NCBI RefSeq assembly: GCF_004005965.1
Contig: NZ_SACY01000005.1
Location: 124,001-188,000, forward strand
Length of the DNA stretch: 64,000 bases
Direction: 5' to 3'
Source of the DNA: Sandaracinomonas limnophila
GTDB taxonomy: Bacteria; Bacteroidota; Bacteroidia; Cytophagales; Spirosomataceae
Shown: one piece after another, positions 45,973 to 53,349 of the stretch
How the letters are laid out: each line of letters starts with the position of its first letter
Position numbering within the stretch: position 1 is the first letter of the stretch
Program-made: the position numbers and the translations under genes
The notes under the pieces: generated by a model
The model's input: only the letters and a program-made list of their open reading frames with translations
Told to the model about the DNA's origin: nothing
Databases searched by the model: none

Positions 45973-46219
45973 CAGGCTATCTAAAATTGAACCCCTGCGG
46001 GGTTCGTTGCAAAATTATTTATTTCCCGGAGCTTCGCACCAGGCTATCTAAAATTGAACCCCTGCGGGGTTCGTTGCAAAATTATTTTTTTCCCGGAGCT
46101 TCGCACCGGGCTATCCAAAATTGAACCCATGCGGGGGTTCGTTGCAAAATTATTTATTTCCCGGAGCTTCGCACCGGGCTAAGCAAGTGAAGCCCTCCGG
46201 GCTTCAATAAACTGCCCTC
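45958..46219. repeat. Four tandem 67-68-bp repeats with two palindromes each
   Basis: Copies begin at 45958, 46025, 46092 and 46160 (spacing 67, 67, 68). Each has palindrome A, CCCGGAGCTTCGCACCGGG (or CCTGG...CCAGG with a compensating change), then CTATCTAAAATT, palindrome B, GAACCCCTGCGGGGTTC, and an A/T tail; the fourth copy ends with a different palindrome, GAAGCCCTCCGGGCTTC. Copy 1 overlaps the start of the NRAMP-like gene. Together with the next array it fills the 422-bp gap 45973-46394, in which I see no gene. Confidence 0.93.
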
Positions 46220-46252
46220 GAGTTTCTTGTCAACGCTCAGCCTCAGGCACCA

Positions 46253-46411
46253 CCTCTAACCTCTTACCTCTTACCTCTTACCTCTTACCTCTTACCTCTT
46301 ACCTCTTACCTCTTACCTCTTACCTCATACCTCTTACCTCATACCTCATACCTCTTACCTCTTACCTCATACCTCTTACCTAATAATTCATAATTTATAA
46401 TTCATAATTCA
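46253..46411. repeat. Long heptamer array (about 18 CCTCTTA units plus ATTCATA units)
   Basis: Eighteen or so 7-bp units, mostly CCTCTTA with some CCTCATA (46253-46378), are followed by CCTAATA and then ATTCATA/ATTTATA units to 46411. In the strand of the gene ending at 46395 the units read TAAGAGG or TATGAGG, so each carries TAA or TGA. The array runs 16 bp into that gene and encodes its last four residues. Confidence 0.93.
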
Positions 46412-47561
46412 AAAGCTCCACTTTCGTCTTCCCATCTACTTTCACTTCATACGCAACTTTAGCAGCATTACCATAGAAATAAATACTTGCATTTGCAGCG
46501 CCTGCAGGAGTTGTCATCAATTTATTGGCAGAAACATTTGAGCCAGAAATAACCTGGTAAGCTAAATTAGTTTGATTCGTTTGTGCATTGGTTTGCTCCC
46601 AAAAGAATACCAATTTTTGTCCATCTGATGAAACTCCGAAGTTTTTAGCAGATGCCTCATTAGGAGTAGTTATTTTCTTTCCTTGTTCAGAAACCAACTT
46701 CACGCCTCTATCGGTTTCAGCTCCAGTAAAATAAGCTACTAAATTTTGACCCTTATATTCTACTGGGAAAGCTCCGTTGTGAGGACAACCTGCAATCTGC
46801 CAATTATCTTTATAGATATTTTTTCCGCTGGTAAAAGTTACTCCATTATCTTTTGAAGAGATATGAGAGAAATCACGAATATCATCGTTATTATCGCGAT
46901 AATAAACATTTAATACGCCTTTTGAATCTACCAACATACCAATGTTACAGCAATCGCAAACGACCGCATCTAATAATTTCTCTGCTTGAAATTTGCCATT
47001 TTTCGTCATTGAAATACGTAAATCTCGTTCCTCGTGCTTGGTACTACCTTTAACATCCTTCAAATAAACCACTGCAATTTCATCATTGGCCATCACCACT
47101 GCATCAAAAAATCCACGCATCAACCCTGGAGTAGGATCTTGATCTACTGCTTCTGGTGCAGACCATGTATTTCCTTGATCTTTGGAAACAGCAAAATAAA
47201 CTTGTCCACCACGAGATGGTTTGCCTGGCTGAGCTGCTGGATTATCCATAAAAACTGCCACCAAAGAACCATCTTTTTTACCCAAAACTTTGGCTTTCAT
47301 CAAACGATTATTTCCAAATCCATAACTAGAAGTAATGATTTTTTTATTGGAAAAGGTGGATCCTTTATCTTTTGAAACAGCCATACAAAAGGCAGTTTTT
47401 CCGTCAGAGGCCTTTTCCGACCAAGACAATACAACATCTCCTTTCGGTAATGTAACAAAATTTGGTGTACTCGATTGCACAGCAGGATCTGTTGAAATAT
47501 TTTGCGCAATTAACGTCTGAACTGATAAAATTAGTCCAATTAACAAGGTAATCTTTTTCAT
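46395..47561 (-). CDS. Secreted BNR/Asp-box (sialidase-like) propeller protein with Cys/His motifs
   Basis: A 388-residue protein with a signal peptide (about 1-19) and at least three Asp-box repeats (SKDKGSTFS, SKDQGNTWS, SKDNGVTFTSG), the hairpins of sialidase-type propellers. Two unusual conserved-looking blocks, VVCDCCNIGM (near 192) and IAGCPHNGAF (near 250), would put several Cys and a His together and could bind a metal. I do not see the full arginine triad of true sialidases, so hydrolase activity is doubtful. The C-terminal residues N-Y-E-L and the stop come from a heptamer repeat. It is 11 bp downstream of the barrel gene. Confidence 0.75.
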   Translation of the reverse strand: MKKITLLIGLILSVQTLIAQNISTDPAVQSSTPNFVTLPKGDVVLSWSEKASDGKTAFCMAVSKDKGSTFSNKKIITSSYGFGNNRLMKAKVLGKKDGSLVAVFMDNPAAQPGKPSRGGQVYFAVSKDQGNTWSAPEAVDQDPTPGLMRGFFDAVVMANDEIAVVYLKDVKGSTKHEERDLRISMTKNGKFQAEKLLDAVVCDCCNIGMLVDSKGVLNVYYRDNNDDIRDFSHISSKDNGVTFTSGKNIYKDNWQIAGCPHNGAFPVEYKGQNLVAYFTGAETDRGVKLVSEQGKKITTPNEASAKNFGVSSDGQKLVFFWEQTNAQTNQTNLAYQVISGSNVSANKLMTTPAGAANASIYFYGNAAKVAYEVKVDGKTKVELLNYEL

Positions 47562-47572
47562 ATTGTTACGAA

Positions 47573-48340
47573 TTAAATAGCATTTTTCTTAAGGTATTTA
47601 CCACCTACCACACAATTTAAACCTAAACTCCAAATAAATCCATTATTTGGCACAAAATTTGTTTCAAAGGGGAAAGTAAACATGCCGAATAATCCCAAGG
47701 CTCTTCCAGGCGTTCGGATTCCAAAGGTATCGGAAAAATAATAGCCCTTCATTTCTCCTTGTTGCAAATAATAAATCTGTGGAGAAGATTTTAATTTCAA
47801 TTTTGGCCCCAGTGAAATATTTGAAAATGGTAAACTTAAGGCAAAGAAATTTAAATTATTGAAGGAGGTTTCCTCAATACCTTTCGCCACCATGTAATAC
47901 ACACTAAAGGATAATTTCGAATTCAACTTTTTAGTAAAAAGGAGGTCAAAATCGAGATACCTATTACCTATCAAGCGATCTTGAACCACATTATTTATGT
48001 TTGCAGAAACAGTTTTATAGGTCACCATTAAAGATCCACCACCCACTAAATTCCAGTTCGGTTTATCAATCATTTTATAATGCACCCAATAATTATTAAT
48101 CCAGGGTTTTAATTCAGCAGAAAAGAAAAACTGAGGATCAATGATCCAACGATTGTGAATGTAAAATAAATTGAATTGGGCAGCGGGTTTCATCAACGAC
48201 AAACTTGGAATGCGAGAAATCCCATTATTGTTAAAAATAATGTCCGCCGAATATTGAACTTCTGTTTGTGTGGAATCCGATTTTTGAGCAAACAATGCAT
48301 TAGAAAAAATGCAAGAAAGGAATAGCAAAATATACTTCAT
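47573..48340 (-). CDS. Outer-membrane barrel-like protein (NGIS..P.LSL.KPA family), copy 2
   Basis: A 255-residue protein with a signal peptide (about 1-19, NALFAQ). It is a relative of the 43743-44501 product: NNNGISRIPSLSLMKPAAQF near 37-56 and the strand with AELKPWINNYWVHYK. Alternating hydrophobic strands run to the C-terminus (WSLGLNCVVGG). Function unknown. It is first of a pair with the BNR protein. A TAGATTTG -7 element lies only 5 bp before the ATG, so the message may be leaderless or nearly so. Confidence 0.68.
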   Translation of the reverse strand: MKYILLFLSCIFSNALFAQKSDSTQTEVQYSADIIFNNNGISRIPSLSLMKPAAQFNLFYIHNRWIIDPQFFFSAELKPWINNYWVHYKMIDKPNWNLVGGGSLMVTYKTVSANINNVVQDRLIGNRYLDFDLLFTKKLNSKLSFSVYYMVAKGIEETSFNNLNFFALSLPFSNISLGPKLKLKSSPQIYYLQQGEMKGYYFSDTFGIRTPGRALGLFGMFTFPFETNFVPNNGFIWSLGLNCVVGGKYLKKNAI

Positions 48341-48344
48341 AGTG

Positions 48345-48352
48345 CAAATCTA
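48345..48352 (-). promoter_or_regulatory. Possible -7 element very close to a start codon
   Basis: The minus strand reads TAGATTTG, a TAnnTTTG match ending 5 bp before the ATG at 48340. If used, the transcript would start at or next to the start codon. Confidence 0.35.
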
Positions 48353-48375
48353 CTTGAATTCCTGCCCTAAAACAA

Positions 48376-48405
48376 AAATGCCAACTCTAATTAGAATTGG
48401 CATTT
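48376..48405 (-). terminator. Intrinsic terminator after the TetR gene
   Basis: Arms AAATGCCAA/TTGGCATTT enclose TCTAATTAGA, itself a palindrome. On the minus strand it is followed by a T run (GGCATTTTTG). It lies 90 bp after the TetR stop; the stretch between is A/T rich. Confidence 0.75.
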
Positions 48406-48492
48406 AAATACTAGTATCTAAATGATTTATAAAATATATCACTCTATAAATCAAACAAATATAGTAATAAAAAAAATATTTTTTTATTTTAT

Positions 48493-49164
48493 TTAATTTA
48501 AATAACAACATTCAGCTGAAAAATTAATTAAATCATATTCCTTTAATCCTTTTTCAGTTAAATATGGCCAACAAAGATCGTATTTAGCCTTTAAATATAA
48601 TGGTTTAACCTCTTTATAATCTTTATCAAAATCGTAAGCCAAAAAATTATTTAACCAGTGAATACTTAAAATAAAAAAACTATGAATAAATAAATCAAAT
48701 TTTTCAGGTTCCAAAATATCTTTTTTCACAACTCCCTTTTCAACTAATTTAGACATGAAATAGTGAATAGTATTTTTACGATTCAAATACCAAAATTTTG
48801 TTTTTTGTTTTTCCTCGAGTGTATTCGTATTATAAGTCAAATGAAACATAATTGTACAAACATATTCCAATTGAATATCCATAAGACAAGAGCTCATACG
48901 AATTAAATCTACCAACTCAATATTTTCTGGATTAACAATTTGAGGGATTTTAGCGCTTACTTTTTCTTCATATTCTTCAGAAATAGCTCGAATCAACATC
49001 ACTTTAGGAGGAAAATGGTTTGTAATCATACTTGTTTTTACCCCCATTTTATCTGCCAAATCTTTGATTCGTAAATCAAGTCCAAATTCATTAAAAATTT
49101 CTCTACTCGAGTTAATCAGATTTAATCTGCTTTGCTCCCCCTTCGTTAAATTAGACTTTACCAT
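48493..49164 (-). CDS. TetR family transcriptional regulator
   Basis: A 223-residue protein. The N-terminal DNA-binding domain is LINSSREIFNEFGLDLRIKD, with the turn-helix LADKMGVKTSMITNHFPPK (about 38-56). The ligand-binding helical domain follows and is rich in Phe, Trp and Leu (LFIHSFFILSIHWLNNFLAY). Ligand and target are unknown. It lies 17 bp after coaBC on the same strand, so it may be read from the coaBC promoter, with the terminator at 48376-48405 ending both. Confidence 0.85.
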   Translation of the reverse strand: MVKSNLTKGEQSRLNLINSSREIFNEFGLDLRIKDLADKMGVKTSMITNHFPPKVMLIRAISEEYEEKVSAKIPQIVNPENIELVDLIRMSSCLMDIQLEYVCTIMFHLTYNTNTLEEKQKTKFWYLNRKNTIHYFMSKLVEKGVVKKDILEPEKFDLFIHSFFILSIHWLNNFLAYDFDKDYKEVKPLYLKAKYDLCWPYLTEKGLKEYDLINFSAECCYLN

Positions 49165-49181
49165 ATTAACAATTTAGACAC

Positions 49182-50369
49182 CTAGTATAATTCAAGAATT
49201 GAATCAAAAATTTGATTCGCAATTTGAGTTTTTAAATTTAAAGGAAATTCTTTCTTAATTCCATTTTCAAAAAACATTATTACATGATTTGTGTCAGTTG
49301 AAAATCCGGCACCAGAAATTTTCAAAGAATTCAAAACAATGGCGTCTAAATTTTTTGCTTTCAATTTGGTTAGTGCATTTATTTCTTCATCCTGAGTTTC
49401 CAAAGCAAATCCTATTACTTTTTGATGGGTTTTCTTTGAGCCAAGAACTCCTAAAATATCTGGATTTTTCACTAATTTAAGGTTCCAATCTTTTGCCTTT
49501 TTCTTGAATTTTTCAGATTTTATTTCATCTGGTTTATAATCTGCAACTGCCGCAGCACCAATGACAATATCACTTGAATCAAATAATTCCAACATTTGAA
49601 TTAACATTTCATCTGCTGAAATTATTGTTTTTACATTTATCCCTTTAAACTTTGGACGTAAATGAGTAGGTCCTAAAACTAATTCCACTTCAGCCCCTTT
49701 TTGGTAAGCAGCTTCTGCCAATGCTATTCCCATTTTTCCGGAAGAGTGATTGGTAATGTATCGAACAGGATCTATGGCTTCTTGAGTGGGTCCGGCATTA
49801 ATTAATACTTTCTTTCCTCTTAGCTCATTGCTTCGCCCAATTAGTTCTTCTAAAACTGAAACAATTTCTTCGGGCTCTGCCAGTCGACCATCACCTATTA
49901 GCCCGCTGGCTAAAAACCCATTTCCAGGTTGAATAATTTGATATCCAAAGGATTTTAATTTGTCAAGATTTTGAGTACTTGTCGGATGCTTAAACATGTC
50001 CTCATCCATGGCAGGTGCAATAAAAATGGGACACCTTGCCGACAAATAAGTGGCCATTAGGATATTATCACACAAACCAGATGCCATTTTAGAAATTGTA
50101 TTTGCAGTTGCTGGTGCAATGACCATGGCATCTGCCCAAAGGCCTAATTCAACATGATTATTCCACACGTTTTGATTTTGAAAATCGGACCATACTGCAT
50201 TTTCAGATAAAGTAGAAAGTACCAAGGGAGAGACAAAATTTTTGGAAGATTCTGTCATTACTACCCGAACTTCTGCTCCCTCTTTTTTTAATAAGCGAAG
50301 CAATAATATAGCTTTGTAAGCAGCTATACTTGCAGAAATTCCCAGAATAATTTTTTTACCTTTTAACAC
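49182..50369 (-). CDS. coaBC: Bifunctional phosphopantothenoylcysteine decarboxylase / phosphopantothenate-cysteine ligase
   Basis: A 395-residue fusion enzyme that ligates cysteine to 4'-phosphopantothenate (CoaB, C-terminal half) and decarboxylates the product (CoaC, N-terminal half). CoaC has the FMN-binding GISASIAAYK, the catalytic His in WNNHVEL and the PAMDEDM substrate loop. CoaB has NAGPTQEAIDPVRYITNHSS and GFALETQDEE. The start is taken as GTG 50369: the frame is open to 50546 but that part overlaps panC, there is no in-frame ATG nearby, and a -7 element TATTTTTG ends 18 bp upstream. It is divergent from panC. Confidence 0.93.
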   Translation of the reverse strand: MLKGKKIILGISASIAAYKAILLLRLLKKEGAEVRVVMTESSKNFVSPLVLSTLSENAVWSDFQNQNVWNNHVELGLWADAMVIAPATANTISKMASGLCDNILMATYLSARCPIFIAPAMDEDMFKHPTSTQNLDKLKSFGYQIIQPGNGFLASGLIGDGRLAEPEEIVSVLEELIGRSNELRGKKVLINAGPTQEAIDPVRYITNHSSGKMGIALAEAAYQKGAEVELVLGPTHLRPKFKGINVKTIISADEMLIQMLELFDSSDIVIGAAAVADYKPDEIKSEKFKKKAKDWNLKLVKNPDILGVLGSKKTHQKVIGFALETQDEEINALTKLKAKNLDAIVLNSLKISGAGFSTDTNHVIMFFENGIKKEFPLNLKTQIANQIFDSILELY

Positions 50370-50387
50370 AAATGATGCGGATTTGTA

Positions 50388-50405
50388 CAAAAATAAATAC
50401 TTTTG
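50388..50405. promoter_or_regulatory. Back-to-back coaBC and panC promoters
   Basis: Two TAnnTTTG elements in opposite directions are separated by 2 bp: minus-strand TATTTTTG at 50395-50388 for coaBC, and plus-strand TACTTTTG at 50398-50405 for panC. Each -33 region would overlap the other's transcript start, so the two polymerases probably exclude each other. Confidence 0.6.
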
Positions 50406-50421
50406 CCTCAAATTCCGTCCT

Positions 50422-51279
50422 ATGTTAATCTTTAAAACAAAAAATGATTTAAACCAGTACCTTCTTAATAGGAGAAGATTGGGTGAAAAAATCGGATTTG
50501 TCCCCACAATGGGAGCTTTGCACGAGGGCCATCTTTCGCTCATCAATTTATCGAAAAAAGATCACGAAACAACGGTATGTAGCATTTTTATCAATCCGAC
50601 ACAATTCACAAATACCCAAGATTTTGAGAAATATCCGATAACAATTGAAAGAGATATTCAACTATTGAGGGCGTCGGGCTGTCAAGTATTATTTCTTCCA
50701 GAGGTTTCAGAAATGTATCCTGAAGGTGTACAGCTTAAGGAAAAATATGAATTAGGAGCAATCGAACATCGCTGGGAAGGAGAATTTCGGCCGGGACATT
50801 TCCAAGGGGTTTGTCAGATTGTAGAAAAATTACTTCTATTAGTTGAGCCAGATACTTTGTTTTTGGGACAAAAGGATTTCCAACAAGTTGCTATTTTGAA
50901 ACAAATGCTGCAAGTAAAAAAAGATTTGCAATGGATTCAAATAATAGCTGGCCCAACACTTAGAGAAACCGATGGACTAGCAATGAGTAGTAGGAATTTG
51001 AGATTAAGTCCAGAAGAACGCCTACAAGCAACAAGCATTTATAAAGGATTTCAACAAGTAAAACTTGAACTTTCTAAAGGAGAAAAATCCTTAGATAATT
51101 TATGCCAAAATATGGAAAAATTATTATTGGCAAATGGATTTTCAAAAGTGGAATACATTGCATTTGTGGAACCCGAACAAATGGTAAAAATTGACAAAAT
51201 ACAAGACAAAATGGTTTTGATTGTTGCGGCACATTTGGGAGAAGTGAGATTGATAGATAATTACCTTTTTAGATCATGA
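50422..51279 (+). CDS. panC: Pantothenate synthetase
   Basis: A 285-residue ATP-dependent pantoate-beta-alanine ligase. It has the HIGH-type motif in FVPTMGALHEGHLSLI, INPTQF, the pantoate/ATP loop LFLGQKDFQQ, and the KMSKS-like MSSRNLRL. ATG 50422 is used; an in-frame TTG at 50383 lies upstream of the predicted -7 element. The last four bases overlap the panB start (ATGA), so the two are translationally coupled. Confidence 0.97.
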   Translation: MLIFKTKNDLNQYLLNRRRLGEKIGFVPTMGALHEGHLSLINLSKKDHETTVCSIFINPTQFTNTQDFEKYPITIERDIQLLRASGCQVLFLPEVSEMYPEGVQLKEKYELGAIEHRWEGEFRPGHFQGVCQIVEKLLLLVEPDTLFLGQKDFQQVAILKQMLQVKKDLQWIQIIAGPTLRETDGLAMSSRNLRLSPEERLQATSIYKGFQQVKLELSKGEKSLDNLCQNMEKLLLANGFSKVEYIAFVEPEQMVKIDKIQDKMVLIVAAHLGEVRLIDNYLFRS

Positions 51280-52091
51280 GCATTCATAAAGAATTCAAAA
51301 AAATTACTACTCAAAGCCTTCAAATCATGAAGTCGCGCGGTGAAAAAATCTCTATGTTAACTTGCTACGACTATTCGATGGCAAAAATATTAGATCGCTC
51401 GGGAATTGATGTTTTGTTGGTGGGCGACAGTGCAAGCAATGTAATTGCAGGTCATGAGACTACCCTACCTATTACATTAGACCAAATGATTTACCATGCG
51501 CAATGCGTAGTCAGAGGAAGTGAAAGAGCATTAGTAGTTGTTGATTTGCCCTTTGGATCATACCAAAGCAATCCTGAAATTGCCTTAGCTTCTGCAATAA
51601 GAATTATGAAAGAAACAGGAGCGCATGCCGTAAAAATGGAAGGTGGTTTAGAAATAATTGACAGTATTAAAAAAATAGTTGGTGCTGGAATTCCTGTAAT
51701 GGGACATTTAGGTTTAACTCCCCAAAGCATTTATCAATTTGGTACGTATGCAGTAAGAGCAAAGGAGAAAGAAGAGGCAGATAAATTAAAAATTGATATC
51801 GAATTATTGCAAAATGCAGGTTGTTTCTCTATTGTATTAGAAAAAATTCCCGCAGAATTAGCAAGGGAAATCACAAACACTTCTCATGTACCGATTATTG
51901 GTATAGGTGCGGGTCCTGCTTGTGACGGTCAAGTTTTGGTTGTCCACGACATGCTGGGACTCACGAATGATTTCCACCCCAAATTTGTACGCAAATACCT
52001 CAATTTAGAAGAATTAATGGGTAATGCAGTGAAAAGTTATATTGATGACGTTAAATCAAGCCAATTCCCAAATGAAAAGGAAGGGTACTGA
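51276..52091 (+). CDS. panB: 3-methyl-2-oxobutanoate hydroxymethyltransferase
   Basis: A 271-residue ketopantoate hydroxymethyltransferase, the first step to pantoate. It has MLTCYDYSMAKILDRSGID, the Mg-binding LLVGDSASNVIAGH, KMEGG, GHLGLTPQS, and the IGIGAGPACDGQVLVVHDM end. The next enzyme of the branch (ketopantoate reductase, PanE/IlvC) is not in the window. It overlaps panC by 4 bp and is convergent with panD. Confidence 0.97.
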   Translation: MSIHKEFKKITTQSLQIMKSRGEKISMLTCYDYSMAKILDRSGIDVLLVGDSASNVIAGHETTLPITLDQMIYHAQCVVRGSERALVVVDLPFGSYQSNPEIALASAIRIMKETGAHAVKMEGGLEIIDSIKKIVGAGIPVMGHLGLTPQSIYQFGTYAVRAKEKEEADKLKIDIELLQNAGCFSIVLEKIPAELAREITNTSHVPIIGIGAGPACDGQVLVVHDMLGLTNDFHPKFVRKYLNLEELMGNAVKSYIDDVKSSQFPNEKEGY

Positions 52092-52244
52092 GGAAGGAGA
52101 ATGGTCAATTTTATCAAATTACTTTTATAAAAAACACTTAAATTGCAGGGGGTAAGGGGAATGCATTTCCCCAACTGAAAAAATATTTTATTTCCAATCA
52201 ATAAACTTATAAATTTTCACTTTCCACTTTCAACTTTCAACTTT
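52092..52244. repeat. panB-panD convergent gap: small hairpin and heptamer array
   Basis: A GGGGAA-ATGCA-TTCCCC type hairpin lies at 52156-52172, without a T run. From about 52213 to 52248, units of CAACTTT/CACTTTC type form a heptamer array that, in the panD strand, starts at its TGA stop and carries TGA in most units. No gene is visible. Confidence 0.8.
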
Positions 52245-52595
52245 TCACTTAAGCAGGTTTTCTTCGTTCGGAAATATTACCGTCGGAGTAAAGGTCTTAG
52301 CCAGCTCAAAATCCATAATACCATAAGAAATAATAATCACGATATCACCTACAACTGCTTTTCTTGCAGCAGGACCATTCAGACAAACAATTCCAGACCC
52401 ACGCTTTCCTTTGATCAAATAGGTTTCTAATCGTTCACCATTATTGATGTTCACAACTTGGATTTTTTCGTGTTCTACCATATTGGCAGCATCCATCAAA
52501 TCTTCATCTAAAGTAAGGCTACCAACATAGTCAATATTGGCTTCAGTTACTTTTACACGATGAACTTTTGACTTTAAAATTTGAATTTGGTACAT
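52245..52595 (-). CDS. panD: Aspartate 1-decarboxylase
   Basis: A 116-residue pyruvoyl enzyme that makes beta-alanine from aspartate. The self-cleavage site is G25-S26 in DYVGSLT, giving the pyruvoyl group on the larger chain. Other family motifs: [12 protein letters not shown], the active-site region [14 protein letters not shown], and LNGPAAR. Normal length. It has its own -7 element and is divergent from coaX. Confidence 0.96.
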   Translation of the reverse strand: MYQIQILKSKVHRVKVTEANIDYVGSLTLDEDLMDAANMVEHEKIQVVNINNGERLETYLIKGKRGSGIVCLNGPAARKAVVGDIVIIISYGIMDFELAKTFTPTVIFPNEENLLK

Positions 52596-52615
52596 GAATG
52601 CCTTAATTTAGGGCA

Positions 52616-52623
52616 CAAATATA
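52616..52623 (-). promoter_or_regulatory. Predicted panD -7 element
   Basis: The minus strand reads TATATTTG, 20 bp before the panD ATG. It lies in the 34-bp gap shared with coaX, so the two genes have crowded promoters as coaBC and panC do. Confidence 0.6.
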
Positions 52624-52629
52624 GTAGAA

Positions 52630-53349
52630 ATGATTCTATGTTTTGATTTTGGAAACACAATAAAAAAATATGCCTTCATTGAAGGTCAAGAAATTGTACT
52701 TTTAGGACAATTACCTTCATTTAATCTAGATGAAATTTCTGAAATCCTAAGAAATAAATTAATTTCAAAAATTATAGTATCGAGCGTAATTGATATCCCT
52801 GATGAATTCGTTGCATTTTTAAGAACTATTGGATCTTTACAAATTCTTTCAAACTCAGATTTAAATCCAAAATTCTCAAGGTCTGATTATAATTTGTCAA
52901 CTTTAGGAATCGACAGAAAATTACTTGCTTTGGGTGCAATACATACCTATCCGAATCAAAACATATTGATAATTTCCTTAGGCACCTGTATTACTTATAA
53001 TTTCATATCAAATGAGGGTGCATTTGAAGGTGGAATAATTAGTCCAGGATTAGCTATGAGAGCGAAGGGCATGCATGAATTTACTGATCAACTTCCTCTG
53101 GTAGATTGGCAAAAATTTAAAACTGATACTTTTTTTGGCAAAAATACCGCTGAAAATTTATATCATGGAGTTGTTACTGCTGCTTGCTTAGAAATTGAGG
53201 GATTTGTTCAGAAGTTTAAATTTCAAACTCCCAATTTACGCATTCTACTTTGTGGCGGAGATGCTGAATTTATCCATTCCAAATTAAAGTTAGGCGAACT
53301 AGTTATTGAACAAAACTTACTTTGGAAAGGGATGGTTCAAACATTTTAG
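52630..53349 (+). CDS. coaX: Type III pantothenate kinase with substituted second phosphate motif
   Basis: A 239-residue CoaX-type kinase, first step from pantothenate to CoA. It has the N-terminal phosphate loop FDFGNT (D6), GIDR (93-96, with D95) and GGIISPGLAMR near 134-144. The second phosphate motif, usually D-x-G-T-x-x-T-x-D, reads I-S-L-G-T-C-I-T-Y-N here: the first Asp is S116 and the last is N124. Conserved aspartates of characterised enzymes include this position, so activity may be altered. Convergent with the next gene (4-bp overlap). Confidence 0.88.
   Translation: MILCFDFGNTIKKYAFIEGQEIVLLGQLPSFNLDEISEILRNKLISKIIVSSVIDIPDEFVAFLRTIGSLQILSNSDLNPKFSRSDYNLSTLGIDRKLLALGAIHTYPNQNILIISLGTCITYNFISNEGAFEGGIISPGLAMRAKGMHEFTDQLPLVDWQKFKTDTFFGKNTAENLYHGVVTAACLEIEGFVQKFKFQTPNLRILLCGGDAEFIHSKLKLGELVIEQNLLWKGMVQTF

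Noticed and set aside
46395-47561. Annotation as an active sialidase.
   Set aside because: Asp-boxes are present, but the arginine triad and catalytic Tyr/Glu arrangement are not evident.
49182-50546. 454-residue coaBC starting at 50546.
   Set aside because: The first 59 residues are antisense to panC and precede the predicted promoter; CoaC proteins begin close to the GISAS motif.
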